DNA from: Stenotrophomonas sp. HITSZ_GD
GTDB lineage: Bacteria > Pseudomonadota > Gammaproteobacteria > Xanthomonadales > Xanthomonadaceae
Length of the DNA: 64,000 nt
Assembly (NCBI RefSeq): GCF_029543105.1
Contig: NZ_JARQXB010000008.1
Location: 110,616-174,615, forward strand
Reading direction: 5' to 3'
The position numbers were made by a program, and so were the translations under genes. Every line of letters starts with the position of its first letter. The stretch's first letter is position 1. Positions 12,144-20,612 of this stretch are shown here, in pieces. The notes below the pieces were generated by a model, which was not told the origin of the DNA, did not search any database, and saw only the letters and a program-made list of their open reading frames with translations.

Positions 12144-12677
12144 ATGCACTGTCCCTTCTGCCAGCACCATGACACCCGCGTGATCGATTCGCGCGTGTCC
12201 GAAGACGGCGCCACCATCCGCCGGCGCCGCGAATGCGAGGCCTGCGGCGAGCGTTTCAGCACGCTGGAGACCATCGAGCTGAAGATGCCGGTGGTGATCA
12301 AGAGCACCGGCAACCGCGAAGCCTTCGACGCGCGCAAGCTGCGCACCAGCTTCGACCGCGCGCTGCAGAAGCGCCCGGTGTCCGAAGAGGAGATCGAGGC
12401 GGCCGTGCGCGCGGTGGTGCACCAGCTGCGCATGTGTGGCGAGCGCGAAGTGCCTTCGATCCGCATCGGCGAATTCGTGATGGCCGAACTGCGCAAGCTC
12501 GACCACGTGGGCTACGTGCGCTTTGCCTCGGTCTACCGCAGCTTCGAGGACGTGGCCGATTTCCGCGAGGAAATCGAGAAACTCGAACGCGAGCTGCCGG
12601 TGGGCAGCGAACAGCTGCCGCTGCTGGAGATGGAGCGCGTGGCCGGCCGCGTGCCGGAGAAGCCGGGCAAGCGTTGA
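12144..12677 (+). CDS. nrdR: Transcriptional repressor NrdR
   Basis: A 177-residue nucleotide-sensing repressor of ribonucleotide reductase genes. An N-terminal zinc ribbon is complete (CPFC near residues 3-6 and CEAC near 31-34), followed by an ATP-cone domain (about 49-139: [20 protein letters not shown]). ATP/dATP binding controls its oligomeric state and DNA binding. The length is slightly above E. coli NrdR (149) because of a C-terminal tail. It starts at ATG 12144 and lies between the small membrane protein and ribD, the common position at the head of the rib cluster. Confidence 0.96.
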   Translation: MHCPFCQHHDTRVIDSRVSEDGATIRRRRECEACGERFSTLETIELKMPVVIKSTGNREAFDARKLRTSFDRALQKRPVSEEEIEAAVRAVVHQLRMCGEREVPSIRIGEFVMAELRKLDHVGYVRFASVYRSFEDVADFREEIEKLERELPVGSEQLPLLEMERVAGRVPEKPGKR

Positions 12678-12696
12678 GCCTGGCCGCACCCTCCCG

Positions 12697-13791
12697 ATGA
12701 GCGAATTCACCGCCCTGGACCACCTGCACATGGCGCAGGCCCTGCGCCTGGCCGAACGCGGTGCGTGGACCACGCGCCCGAACCCGATGGTGGGCTGCGT
12801 GATCGCCCACGGGCAGGAAATCGTCGGCGAGGGCTGGCACCAGCGTGCCGGCGGGCCGCATGCCGAGGTCTTTGCGTTGCGCCAGGCCGGTGCGCGCGCA
12901 CGCGGCGCCACCGCCTACGTCACCCTGGAGCCGTGCGCCCACCACGGCCGCACGCCGCCCTGCGCGCTGGCGCTGATCGAAGCGGGGGTGGCGCGCGTGG
13001 TGGCGGCGATGGCCGATCCCTTCCCGCAGGTCAATGGCGGCGGGTTCGTACTGTTGCGCGAGGCCGGCATCGACGTGCGGCATGGCCTGATGGCCGCGCA
13101 GGCCCGCGAGCTCAACCACGGTTTCCTCTCGCGCATCGAACGCGGCCGGCCGTGGCTGCGGCTGAAGTACGGCATGAGCCTGGACGGCCGCACCGCGATG
13201 GCCGACGGGGAATCGAAATGGATCACGGGCCCGGCCGCCCGGGCCGACGTGCAGCGCTGGCGCGCCCGCGCCGGGGCAATCCTCACCGGCGCGGGCACGG
13301 TGGCCGCCGACGACCCTTCGCTCACCGTGCGGCTGGAAGGCGAGGCCGGCGAGTTCCTGCCGCCGCTGCGCGTCGTCCTGGATGCCCACCTGCGCACGCT
13401 GGGCCACGCCAAGGTGCGCGAAGGCCAGGCGCCCACCCTCTACCTGCACGCCGAAGGCGTCGCGCCGCCGACGCTGGCCGATGCCGAGTTCGCCGCCGTG
13501 CCCGCGCACGGTGGGCGGCTGGATCTGGAGGCGGTGCTCTCGCTGCTGGCCGCGCGCGGCATCAACGAAGTCCAGGTGGAAGCCGGCGCCGGCCTGGGCG
13601 GCGCGCTCTGGCGTGCCGGCCGGGTGGACGAACTGCTGCTGTACCAGGCGCCACAGCTGCTGGGCGATACCGCCCGCCCGCTGCTGGCCGGCCTGGGCAT
13701 CGCGCGCATGGCCGATGCCGTGCACCTGGACCTGTGCGACGTGCGCCAGGTGGGCGCGGACCTGCGCCTGCTGCTGCGCCCGCGCGGCTGA
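12697..13791 (+). CDS. ribD: Bifunctional riboflavin deaminase/reductase RibD
   Basis: A 364-residue two-domain enzyme for riboflavin steps 2 and 3. The N-terminal cytidine-deaminase-like domain keeps its zinc site: HAE at 55-57, Cys80 and Cys89 (EPCAHHGRTPPC). The C-terminal domain (about 150-364) is the NADPH-dependent reductase, with WITGPAARADVQRWRARAGA and a late VQVEAGAGLGGAL segment. It starts at ATG 12697, 19 bases after nrdR. It sits upstream of the FMN riboswitch, so it is expressed with glyA/nrdR or from its own promoter and not directly under that switch. Confidence 0.96.
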   Translation: MSEFTALDHLHMAQALRLAERGAWTTRPNPMVGCVIAHGQEIVGEGWHQRAGGPHAEVFALRQAGARARGATAYVTLEPCAHHGRTPPCALALIEAGVARVVAAMADPFPQVNGGGFVLLREAGIDVRHGLMAAQARELNHGFLSRIERGRPWLRLKYGMSLDGRTAMADGESKWITGPAARADVQRWRARAGAILTGAGTVAADDPSLTVRLEGEAGEFLPPLRVVLDAHLRTLGHAKVREGQAPTLYLHAEGVAPPTLADAEFAAVPAHGGRLDLEAVLSLLAARGINEVQVEAGAGLGGALWRAGRVDELLLYQAPQLLGDTARPLLAGLGIARMADAVHLDLCDVRQVGADLRLLLRPRG

Positions 13792-13873
13792 GGCCCGAAT
13801 GCCGGCCCTCAAGCCGGTTGTGGCCAAATGCAGCATTCCGCGCATGCAACCCGGGTCGCGCCGGGGCGTTTGC

Positions 13874-13879
13874 TAGAAT
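13874..13879 (+). promoter_or_regulatory. -10 box for the FMN-riboswitch transcript
   Basis: TAGAAT with an upstream TG (TGCTAGAAT, 13871-13879) makes an extended -10 element. No good -35 is present, which extended -10 promoters tolerate. A start near 13886 would place the riboswitch about 25 bases into the RNA. Confidence 0.6.
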
Positions 13880-13909
13880 GCCCGCGCCGGTTCGCCGGCA
13901 ACCAATGAA

Positions 13910-14053
13910 CGTCTTCAGGGCGGGGTGCGATTCCCCACCGGCGGTAGGTGCCCACCCGGCACGAGCCCGCGAGCGCTTCCGGCCACTGCTGGAAGGTCAG
14001 CAGATCCGGTCCGATGCCGGAGCCGACGGTGACAGTCCGGATGAAAGAAGACG
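13910..14053 (+). ncRNA. FMN riboswitch (RFN element)
   Basis: Classic RFN element. The closing stem P1 pairs CGTCTTC (13910-13916) with GAAGACG (14047-14053). Conserved blocks are present: AGGGCGGGGTGCGATTCCCC (13917 onward), the CGGCGGTAGGTGCCC region, GAGCCCGCGAGCGC, GATCCGGT, and GACGGTGACAGTCCGGATGA near the 3' end. The variable stem TTCCGGCCACTGCTGGAAG lies in the middle. FMN binding would switch off ribE-ribB-ribH. Between the aptamer and ribE (14054-14185), a strong stem around 14058-14080 and a GGCGTTTTT stretch near 14101 are candidates for the expression platform. Confidence 0.96.
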
Positions 14054-14185
14054 GCCAGCGCGCGATCCGCCGGATCGTGCGTGCGCCTGTTTGCCTTGCG
14101 GCGTTTTTCGCTCACTTCATGCGGGAAACGACATGCACCACGTACAACTTCCTTCCTCGCAGGCCATCGGGCCGGAGGCGCGCTG

Positions 14186-14788
14186 ATGTTCACCGGCATC
14201 ATCGAAGGCGTCGGCCGCCTGGCCGAACGCGAGCCGCGCGGCGGCGACGTGCGCTTCAAGTTCGAGATCGGCGACCTGCCGTTCGACCACGTCCAGATGG
14301 GCGAGAGCATCGCCGTCAACGGCGTCTGCCTGACCGTGATCGCGCACGACGCGCGCAGTTTCCACGCCGATGCGTCCACCGAAACCCTCTCGCTCACCAC
14401 GCTGGGCGAACTGCCGGTGGGCGCGGCGCTGAACCTGGAACGCGCCCTGCGCCCGACCGACCGGCTCGGCGGCCACTTGGTCAGCGGGCATGTCGATGGC
14501 CTGGGCCGTGTGCTGTCCGTGCACGAGGACGCGCGCGCCCAGCGCTGGCGCTTCGCCGCGCCGCCGGCGCTGCTGAAGTACATCGCCAAGAAAGGTTCGA
14601 TTTGCGTGGACGGCGTCAGCCTGACCGTCAACGAGGTGGACGGCGAGGGCTTCGAGGTCGCGCTGATCCCGCACACGGTGGCGCACACGCGCTTTGCGCA
14701 CACGCAGGTGGGCGATGCGGTGAACCTGGAGATCGACCTGGTCGCGCGCTACGTCGAACGCCTGCTTGGCGAACGGGGCGCGGCATGA
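14186..14788 (+). CDS. ribE: Riboflavin synthase, alpha chain
   Basis: A 200-residue enzyme that dismutates two 6,7-dimethyl-8-ribityllumazine molecules into riboflavin. It starts [12 protein letters not shown], the invariant N terminus of the family, at ATG 14186. It carries the two tandem lumazine-binding repeats (about 1-95 and 96-190; [13 protein letters not shown] in the first and [15 protein letters not shown] in the second). It is the first gene behind the FMN riboswitch. Its stop overlaps the ribB start by ATGA. Confidence 0.96.
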   Translation: MFTGIIEGVGRLAEREPRGGDVRFKFEIGDLPFDHVQMGESIAVNGVCLTVIAHDARSFHADASTETLSLTTLGELPVGAALNLERALRPTDRLGGHLVSGHVDGLGRVLSVHEDARAQRWRFAAPPALLKYIAKKGSICVDGVSLTVNEVDGEGFEVALIPHTVAHTRFAHTQVGDAVNLEIDLVARYVERLLGERGAA

Positions 14789-15885
14789 ACTTCGCCACCG
14801 TTCCCGAACTGCTGGAAGAAATCCGCGCCGGCCGCATGGTGGTCATCGTCGACGACGAGGATCGCGAGAACGAGGGCGACCTCATCATGGCGGCCGAGCT
14901 GGTCAAGCCGGCCGACATCAACTTCATGGTCACTCATGGCCGCGGCCTGGTGTGCCTGCCGCTCACCCGCGAGCGCGCCGGCCAGCTCGGCCTGGCGCCG
15001 ATGGTGCGCGCCAATACCGCGCAGTTCCAGACCAACTTCACCGTCTCCATCGAGGCGGCCGAGGGCGTGACCACCGGCATCTCGGCCTACGACCGCGCCC
15101 ACACCATCCGCACCGCGGTCAAGCCGGATGCGCGCCCGGAAGACCTGCACCAGCCCGGCCACATCTTCCCGCTGATCGCCCAGCCCGGCGGCGTGCTCAC
15201 TCGCGCCGGCCACACCGAGGCGGGCGTGGACCTGGCCATGCTGGCCGGCTTGGAGCCGGCCGGCGTGCTGGTGGAGATTCTCAACCCCGACGGCAGCATG
15301 GCGCGCCGGCCGGAGCTGGAGGTTTTCGCGCGCGAGCACGGCCTGAAGATCGGCTCGATCGCCGACCTGATCGCCTACCGCCTGGCCACCGAGCACACCG
15401 TCGAGCGCGTGGACGAGCGCGAGATCGACACCGAGTTCGGCCCCTTCCGGCTGGTCACCTACCGCGACCGCATCGCCCACGACCTGCATTTCGCACTGGT
15501 ACGCGGCACGCCTCACAAGGACACGCCCACGCTGGTGCGCGTGCAGGTGGAGAATCCGCTGGCCGACCTGCTGCATTGGCGGCGCGAGGATTTCGGCGTG
15601 GCCAGCACCGACGCGCTGCGCGCCATCGCCGCCGAGGGGCAGGGTGTGATGGTGGTGCTCTCGGCCCCGCGCGACGAGGCGTCGCTGCTCGCGCGCCTGC
15701 GCCAGGAGCCGGTGGTACGCCCGCCCGGCAAGGACAAGGACGTGGGCCAGTGGCGCCGCAACGGCGCCGGCGCGCAGATCCTGGCCGATCTCGGCCTGGG
15801 CCGCCTGCGCGTGCTCGGCAAGCCGCGCCGGCAGGTCGGCCTGGCCGGCTATGGCCTGGAAATCGTCGAGACGCTGGAGCCCTGA
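14785..15885 (+). CDS. ribB: 3,4-DHBP synthase with degenerate GTP cyclohydrolase II domain
   Basis: A 366-residue protein. Residues 1-200 are an intact 3,4-dihydroxy-2-butanone-4-phosphate synthase: [17 protein letters not shown] (23-39), [11 protein letters not shown] and [17 protein letters not shown] are all present. The C-terminal 160 residues align with GTP cyclohydrolase II but contain no cysteine; the zinc motif with CDCG is replaced by [20 protein letters not shown]. It should therefore make DHBP only, like other fused RibB proteins of proteobacteria with a dead RibA part (RibBX type); GTP cyclohydrolase II must come from another locus. It overlaps ribE by 4 bases, and a short GC hairpin (15904-15926) precedes ribH. 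Confidence 0.93.
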   Translation: MNFATVPELLEEIRAGRMVVIVDDEDRENEGDLIMAAELVKPADINFMVTHGRGLVCLPLTRERAGQLGLAPMVRANTAQFQTNFTVSIEAAEGVTTGISAYDRAHTIRTAVKPDARPEDLHQPGHIFPLIAQPGGVLTRAGHTEAGVDLAMLAGLEPAGVLVEILNPDGSMARRPELEVFAREHGLKIGSIADLIAYRLATEHTVERVDEREIDTEFGPFRLVTYRDRIAHDLHFALVRGTPHKDTPTLVRVQVENPLADLLHWRREDFGVASTDALRAIAAEGQGVMVVLSAPRDEASLLARLRQEPVVRPPGKDKDVGQWRRNGAGAQILADLGLGRLRVLGKPRRQVGLAGYGLEIVETLEP

Positions 15886-15963
15886 GCCCGCTTTCACGCA
15901 GGCGGCGCGGTCCCCGGGGCCGCGCCGCGTTAAACTGACCCACCTTTCGAGCCCCCGCAGCAC

Positions 15964-16431
15964 ATGAGCCACTACGAAGGCGACTTCCGCGCCCCCGAAA
16001 ACGCGCGCTTCGCGATCATCGCCAGCCGCTGGAACGCCCGCATCACCGATGCGCTGGTCGCCGGCGCACGGCAGAGCCTGGCCGGCAACGGCATCGCCGA
16101 GGACGCCATCGACGTGGTGCGCGTGCCGGGCGCGTGGGAACTGCCGCTGGTCGCCGCGCGCCTGGCCGCCAGTGGCCGGCATGCGGCGATCATCGCGCTG
16201 GGCTGCGTGATCCGCGGCGATACCCGCCACTACGAACACGTCGCCGACCGGTGCGCCGAGGGCCTGATGCGCGTGCAGCTCGACCACCGCCTGCCGGTGC
16301 TCAACGGCGTGCTCGCCGTCGAGCGCGTGGAGGATGCCGAGGCGCGTGCCGGCGGCAGCCACGGCAACAAGGGTGAGGAGGCCGCGCTGGCGGCCCTGGA
16401 AATGATCAACCTGGTGGAGCAGCTGCCATGA
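15964..16431 (+). CDS. ribH: 6,7-Dimethyl-8-ribityllumazine synthase
   Basis: A 155-residue lumazine synthase. It joins DHBP (from RibB) to the ribityl-pyrimidine from RibD and forms icosahedral or pentameric shells. Key segments are [32 protein letters not shown] and [14 protein letters not shown], the last holding the catalytic His near residue 90. It starts at ATG 15964, 78 bases after ribB. Its stop overlaps the nusB start (ATGA), so nusB and thiL share its transcript. Confidence 0.96.
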   Translation: MSHYEGDFRAPENARFAIIASRWNARITDALVAGARQSLAGNGIAEDAIDVVRVPGAWELPLVAARLAASGRHAAIIALGCVIRGDTRHYEHVADRCAEGLMRVQLDHRLPVLNGVLAVERVEDAEARAGGSHGNKGEEAALAALEMINLVEQLP

Positions 16432-16910
16432 ACAAGTCCACCGGTTCCAAGCAGGGCGGCCACCGCCCGCCGCGCCGCGATGGTGTCGATCCGGTGCTGC
16501 GCTCGCGCGCGCGCCGCCGTGCCCTGCAGGCCATCTACGCTTGGCAGATTTCCGGCGGGCAGGCCAAGCAGGTCATCGCGCAGTTCGCCCACGAGCAGGC
16601 CCACGAGATCGCCGACCTGGCGTATTTCGAAGCGCTGGTGGAAGGCGTGCTGGCGCATCGTGCCGAGCTGGACGAAGCGCTGGTCGATTACCTGGACCGC
16701 AGCGTGGAAGAAGTGGACGCCATCGAGCGCGCCGTGCTGCGCCTGGCCGCCTACGAACTGCTCTACCGCCAGGACGTGCCGTACCGCGTGGTGATCAACG
16801 AGGCCATCGAGACCGCCAAGCGCTTCGGCTCCGAGCACGGGCACACCTACGTCAACGGCGTGCTCGACCGCGCCGCGCTGGCGTGGCGCAAGGTCGAATC
16901 GGGCGGCTGA
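16428..16910 (+). CDS. nusB: Transcription antitermination factor NusB
   Basis: A 160-residue all-helical RNA-binding protein that, with NusE (S10), binds boxA in rRNA leaders and promotes antitermination. It has a basic N-terminal tail (about 25 residues), then [19 protein letters not shown], and ends with the conserved [24 protein letters not shown] helix. ATG 16428 overlaps the ribH stop. The ribH-nusB-thiL order is widespread in proteobacteria. Confidence 0.95.
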   Translation: MNKSTGSKQGGHRPPRRDGVDPVLRSRARRRALQAIYAWQISGGQAKQVIAQFAHEQAHEIADLAYFEALVEGVLAHRAELDEALVDYLDRSVEEVDAIERAVLRLAAYELLYRQDVPYRVVINEAIETAKRFGSEHGHTYVNGVLDRAALAWRKVESGG

Positions 16911-16926
16911 TCCCGCCCGCCGGCCG

Positions 16927-17898
16927 ATGCCCGAATTCGCCCTGATCGACCGCCTGCGCCGCCACGTGCGCGGTCGCGAGGACGTGCCACTGGGCATCGG
17001 CGACGACGCGGCGCTACTGCAACCGCCGGCTGGCGAACAACTGGCCATCACCGCCGACACGCTCAACGTGGGCGTGCATTTCCCCGCCGAAACCGCGCCG
17101 GCCGATATCGGCTGGAAGACGCTGGCGGTGAACCTCTCCGACCTCGCCGCGATGGGCGCCCAGCCGCGCTGGTGCACCTTGTCGCTCTCGCTGCCGGAAG
17201 ACGATGCGGCGTGGCTGGACGCCTTCGCCGAGGGCTTCTTCGCGCTGGCTGATGCGCACGCCGTCGTGCTGGTCGGCGGCGATACCACGCGCGGGCCGCT
17301 GTCGTTGTCGGTCACCGCCATCGGCAGCGTGCCGCCGGGCGCGGCGCTGCGCCGCGATGGCGCGCGCGAGGGCGACGACATCTGGGTCACCGGCACCCCG
17401 GGCGAAGCCGCCGCCGCGCTCGCGCTGTGGCAAGCGGGCCAGCTCGACGTGGCCGCGCCCGCCGCCGAGCCGTGGCGCGAGCACTTGCGCCAGCGCCTGT
17501 TGCGGCCCACGCCGCGGCTCGACGCAGGCCTGCGCCTGCGCGGGCTGGTACACGCCTGCGTGGACGTATCCGACGGCCTGCTCGCCGACCTCTGCCACGT
17601 GTGCGCGCGCAGCGGCGTGGGCGCGCGCCTGGCGCTTTCCTGCCTGCCGCCATCGCCCGCGTTGCACGCCAGCGGCGATGGCCGCGTGCGCGAATGGCAG
17701 CTGGCCGGTGGCGACGATTACGAACTGTGCTTCACCGCCGCGCCGGCCCACCGCGAGGCGGTGCAGCGCGCGCTGGAATTCGCCGGGCTGGAAGGCCACC
17801 GCATCGGCCACATCGTCAGCGGCCGCGACGTGCAGGTCTTGGATGCGGACGGCAGCCCCTGGCACCCGCCGCGCGCCGGCTACCAGCACTTCGGCTGA
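16927..17898 (+). CDS. thiL: Thiamine-monophosphate kinase
   Basis: A 323-residue enzyme of the PurM/ThiL superfamily that phosphorylates thiamine monophosphate to thiamine diphosphate with ATP. The metal/ATP-binding Asp-rich motif LGIGDDAALLQPPAG is at about 22-36, and VGGDTTRGP and DVSDGLLADLCHV follow in family order. It starts at ATG 16927, 16 bases after nusB. It is the last gene of the rib-nus-thi run; the next gene has its own regulatory-looking upstream region. Confidence 0.95.
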   Translation: MPEFALIDRLRRHVRGREDVPLGIGDDAALLQPPAGEQLAITADTLNVGVHFPAETAPADIGWKTLAVNLSDLAAMGAQPRWCTLSLSLPEDDAAWLDAFAEGFFALADAHAVVLVGGDTTRGPLSLSVTAIGSVPPGAALRRDGAREGDDIWVTGTPGEAAAALALWQAGQLDVAAPAAEPWREHLRQRLLRPTPRLDAGLRLRGLVHACVDVSDGLLADLCHVCARSGVGARLALSCLPPSPALHASGDGRVREWQLAGGDDYELCFTAAPAHREAVQRALEFAGLEGHRIGHIVSGRDVQVLDADGSPWHPPRAGYQHFG

Positions 17899-17908
17899 GC
17901 GGCCCCGG

Positions 17909-17959
17909 TTACGCCGAATTTACGCGCGCCCCCTCGGGCCGCCATAGCGACTTTACGCG
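17909..17959 (+). promoter_or_regulatory. Phased TTACGC repeats upstream of torF-kdp
   Basis: TTACGC occurs at 17909, 17920 and 17953. The spacings are 11 and 33 bases, one and three turns of an OmpR/PhoB-type direct-repeat site. The second and third copies are longer (TTTACGCG). They lie 69-119 bases before the TorF-like start and therefore upstream of the whole kdp run. KdpE, encoded in the same run, is an OmpR/PhoB-type regulator and the obvious candidate binder; this is inference. Confidence 0.45.
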
Positions 17960-18027
17960 GGCCACGCCCAGACTTTCGTGACTCGGCGGAATGGTTCCGC
18001 CCCCGCTCACCGAAAGGTCACCTTCCC

Positions 18028-18741
18028 ATGTACTCCCCGCACCAAACGGCCCGCCGCCGGCACCTGCCGCGTGCCGCGCTGCTGCTGTGCCTGGGCGCCG
18101 CCGCGCCGCTGGCCAACGCCAACACCTTGTCCGGCAACCTCACCCTCACCAGCGATTACGTCTGGCGCGGCACCACCCAGACCCAGGGCGATTTCGCCGC
18201 GCAAGCCGGCCTCAAGTGGGCCGCCGACAACGGCCTGTACGCCTCGGCGTGGGGCTCTAACGTGGAGTTCGCGCCGCAGACGCACGCCAGCAGCGAACTG
18301 GACCTGGTGCTCGGCTGGGGCGGCAACGTGTCCGAAGACTGGGCGCTGGACGCCAACCTCACGCACTACCGCTATCCCGCCACCACGGTCGATCTGGACT
18401 GGACCGAGCTCAACGGCACGCTGACCTTCAAGCAGAATTACTGGCTGCAGCTGGGCTGGTCCAACGACGTGATGGCCAGCGACCAGACCGGCACCTACGC
18501 GCAGCTCGGCGCGCGCCTGCCGCTGGGCGAACGGGTCCGCCTGGAAGCGGCGCTGGGCCATTACTGGCTCGACGACGCCTACGGCGACAGCTACACCCAC
18601 GGCCAGCTCGGCGTGGTGTGGGCCATCCGCGCGCCGCTGGAACTGCGCATCACCGCGCACGATACCGACCACGCCGCCGAACGCCTGTTCCCCGGCCTGG
18701 CCGGCTCGCGCGTGGAAGCGGCACTGCAAGCGTCCTTCTGA
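18028..18741 (+). CDS. TorF-family putative porin
   Basis: A 237-residue secreted beta-rich protein. Residues 1-31 are a signal peptide with a basic start (TARRRHLPR) and end LANA. The mature part begins NTLSGNLTLTSDYVWRGTTQ, typical of the TorF putative porin family (TIGR02001-like), and consists of alternating amphipathic strands with a C-terminal Phe, as expected for outer-membrane barrels. Only 11 bases separate it from kdpF, so it is probably the first gene of the kdp transcript. Ion passage through the outer membrane for the K+ pump is an attractive inference; no member is known to me to be tested for this. Confidence 0.8.
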   Translation: MYSPHQTARRRHLPRAALLLCLGAAAPLANANTLSGNLTLTSDYVWRGTTQTQGDFAAQAGLKWAADNGLYASAWGSNVEFAPQTHASSELDLVLGWGGNVSEDWALDANLTHYRYPATTVDLDWTELNGTLTFKQNYWLQLGWSNDVMASDQTGTYAQLGARLPLGERVRLEAALGHYWLDDAYGDSYTHGQLGVVWAIRAPLELRITAHDTDHAAERLFPGLAGSRVEAALQASF

Positions 18742-18752
18742 GGAGATGACCC

Positions 18753-18845
18753 ATGCCTGCCTGGCTCGCTTTCGCATGTGGACTCGCGGTGATCGTCACC
18801 GCGGCCTACCTGCTGTACGTCGTGCTGCGTCCTGAAGACTTCTGA
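18753..18845 (+). CDS. kdpF: K+-transporting ATPase small subunit KdpF
   Basis: A 30-residue single-helix peptide beginning MPAWLAFACGLAV and ending VVLRPEDF, nearly the same size as E. coli KdpF (29). KdpF stabilises the KdpFABC complex in the inner membrane. ATG 18753 follows the site GAGGAG (18740-18745), and the stop lies 10 bases before kdpA. Identity rests on size, one membrane helix, the C-terminal ExF-like end and the position in front of kdpA. Confidence 0.9.
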   Translation: MPAWLAFACGLAVIVTAAYLLYVVLRPEDF

Positions 18846-18855
18846 GGACGCCGCC

Positions 18856-20601
18856 ATGACCGAGACTTTCTTGTTGTTCGCCGTCGCCATCGCGTTGGCC
18901 TGGCCGCTGGGCGTGTACCTGGCGCGGGTGATGCGCGGCGCGCCGATGCGCGGCGACGCGCTGTTCGGCCTGCTCGAAACACCGATCTACGCGCTGCTGG
19001 GCACGCGCCCGGAACGCGGCATGCGCTGGCGCGGCTACGCGCTGGCGTTCCTGGCCAGCAACATCGTCGTGGGGCTGCTGGTGTGGGGGGTGTTCATGAC
19101 CCAGGCCGTGCTGCCGCTCAACCCCGACCAGGTGCCGAACCTGCGCTGGGACACCGCGCTGCACACCATGGTGTCGTTCCTCACCAACACCAACCAACAG
19201 CATTACGCCGGCCAGGCGCAGCTCTCCTACCTGGCGCAGATGACCGGCATCGTCGGGCTGCAGATGGTCACGCCGATGATGGGCCTGGCCTTGGCGGTGG
19301 CCACGCTGCGCGCGCTGATGGGCGGGCGCGGTGCGATGGCGCGCACCGGCACGCCGGAAGCGGTGCCGGCCACCGCGCCTGCCGCGCAGGGCGTGGATGT
19401 GGGCAACTACTGGGCCGATGTCGTGCGCCCGACAGTGCGCTTCCTGCTGCCGCTGTGCCTGGTGTGGACGCTGCTGCTGGCGTGGCAGGGCGTGCCCTCA
19501 ACGCTGGCCGACGGCCCCACCGCCACGCCGATCGACGCGAGCGCCGGCCTGGATGCGCAGAAGATTCCCGTCGGCCCGGTCGCGGCGATGGTGGCGATCA
19601 AGCAACTCGGCTCCAACGGCGGCGGCTGGTATGGCCCCAACAGCGCCATGCCGCTGGAAAACCCGACTCCGCTGTCCAACTTCATCGAGATGCTCGGCAT
19701 CGTGCTCATCCCGATGAGCGTGGTGATCATGGTGGGCGCGTTCACCGGCCGCCGGCGCTTCACCGCGTTGATCTTCGGCAGCATGCTGCTGATGTCGGCG
19801 CTGTCCACCGGCGCGTCGCTCTGGTCCGAAAGCCATTCGGCCAGCGCCGCCAGCGCCGCGCTGATGGAGGGCAAGGAAGTGCGCTTCGGCGCGGACGATT
19901 CGGCGCTGTGGTCTGCGATCACCACGCAGGTGAACAACGGCTCGGTCAATGCCATGCACGATTCGCTGGCGCCGCTCACCGGTGGCGTGGCGATGGTCAA
20001 CATGCTGGTCAACGCGATCTGGGGCGGCGTGGGATGCGGCCTGCAGCAGTTCATCGTCTACCTGCTGCTGAGCGTGTTCCTGGCGGGGCTGATGACCGGC
20101 CGCACGCCCGAACTGTTCGGGCGCAAGATCGAAGCCGGCGAAGTGCGGCTGCTGGCGCTGCTGATCCTGCTGCAGCCGCTGGTGTTGCTCGGCTTCACCG
20201 CGGTGACGCTGGCGCTGCCGCAGTTCACCGGCAACTCCAATCCCGGCTTCCATGGCATCAGCCAGGTGTTCTACGAGTTCACCTCGGCGTTCGCCAACAA
20301 CGGTTCCGGCTTCGAAGGCCTGGGCGATGCCACCTATTGGTGGAACCTGACCTGCGCGCTGGTGCTGGCGCTGGGGCGCTACCCGGCCCTGATCGTGCCG
20401 CTCGTCGTCGCCGCGCGCATGGCGGGCAAGCGCCAGGCGCCCGAATCCGGCGGCAGCCTGCGCATCGAAACGCCCACCTTCGCCCTGACCCTGGTCGCCG
20501 TCGTGCTCGTCCTCACCGTGCTGCAGTTCATGCCGGCGCTGGTGCTGGGGCCGATCGCCGAACACCTGTCGATGGCCGGCCTGACCCCGGCCGCGTCCTG
20601 A
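18856..20601 (+). CDS. kdpA: K+-transporting ATPase subunit A (KdpA)
   Basis: A 581-residue polytopic inner-membrane protein of the SKT superfamily that binds and conducts K+ in the KdpFABC pump. Selectivity-filter-like loops are visible: [31 protein letters not shown] and [10 protein letters not shown]. About ten membrane segments are seen. The length is normal (E. coli 557). It starts at ATG 18856 directly behind kdpF. It functions with KdpB, KdpC and KdpF encoded next to it. Confidence 0.97.
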   Translation: MTETFLLFAVAIALAWPLGVYLARVMRGAPMRGDALFGLLETPIYALLGTRPERGMRWRGYALAFLASNIVVGLLVWGVFMTQAVLPLNPDQVPNLRWDTALHTMVSFLTNTNQQHYAGQAQLSYLAQMTGIVGLQMVTPMMGLALAVATLRALMGGRGAMARTGTPEAVPATAPAAQGVDVGNYWADVVRPTVRFLLPLCLVWTLLLAWQGVPSTLADGPTATPIDASAGLDAQKIPVGPVAAMVAIKQLGSNGGGWYGPNSAMPLENPTPLSNFIEMLGIVLIPMSVVIMVGAFTGRRRFTALIFGSMLLMSALSTGASLWSESHSASAASAALMEGKEVRFGADDSALWSAITTQVNNGSVNAMHDSLAPLTGGVAMVNMLVNAIWGGVGCGLQQFIVYLLLSVFLAGLMTGRTPELFGRKIEAGEVRLLALLILLQPLVLLGFTAVTLALPQFTGNSNPGFHGISQVFYEFTSAFANNGSGFEGLGDATYWWNLTCALVLALGRYPALIVPLVVAARMAGKRQAPESGGSLRIETPTFALTLVAVVLVLTVLQFMPALVLGPIAEHLSMAGLTPAAS

Positions 20602-20612
20602 AGAGAATCCCC

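Noticed and set aside
15904..15926. Terminator between ribB and ribH
   Set aside because: A 7-bp GC stem is present but lacks a T-run; ribH is expected to be in the same riboflavin transcript, so it was kept only as a note.
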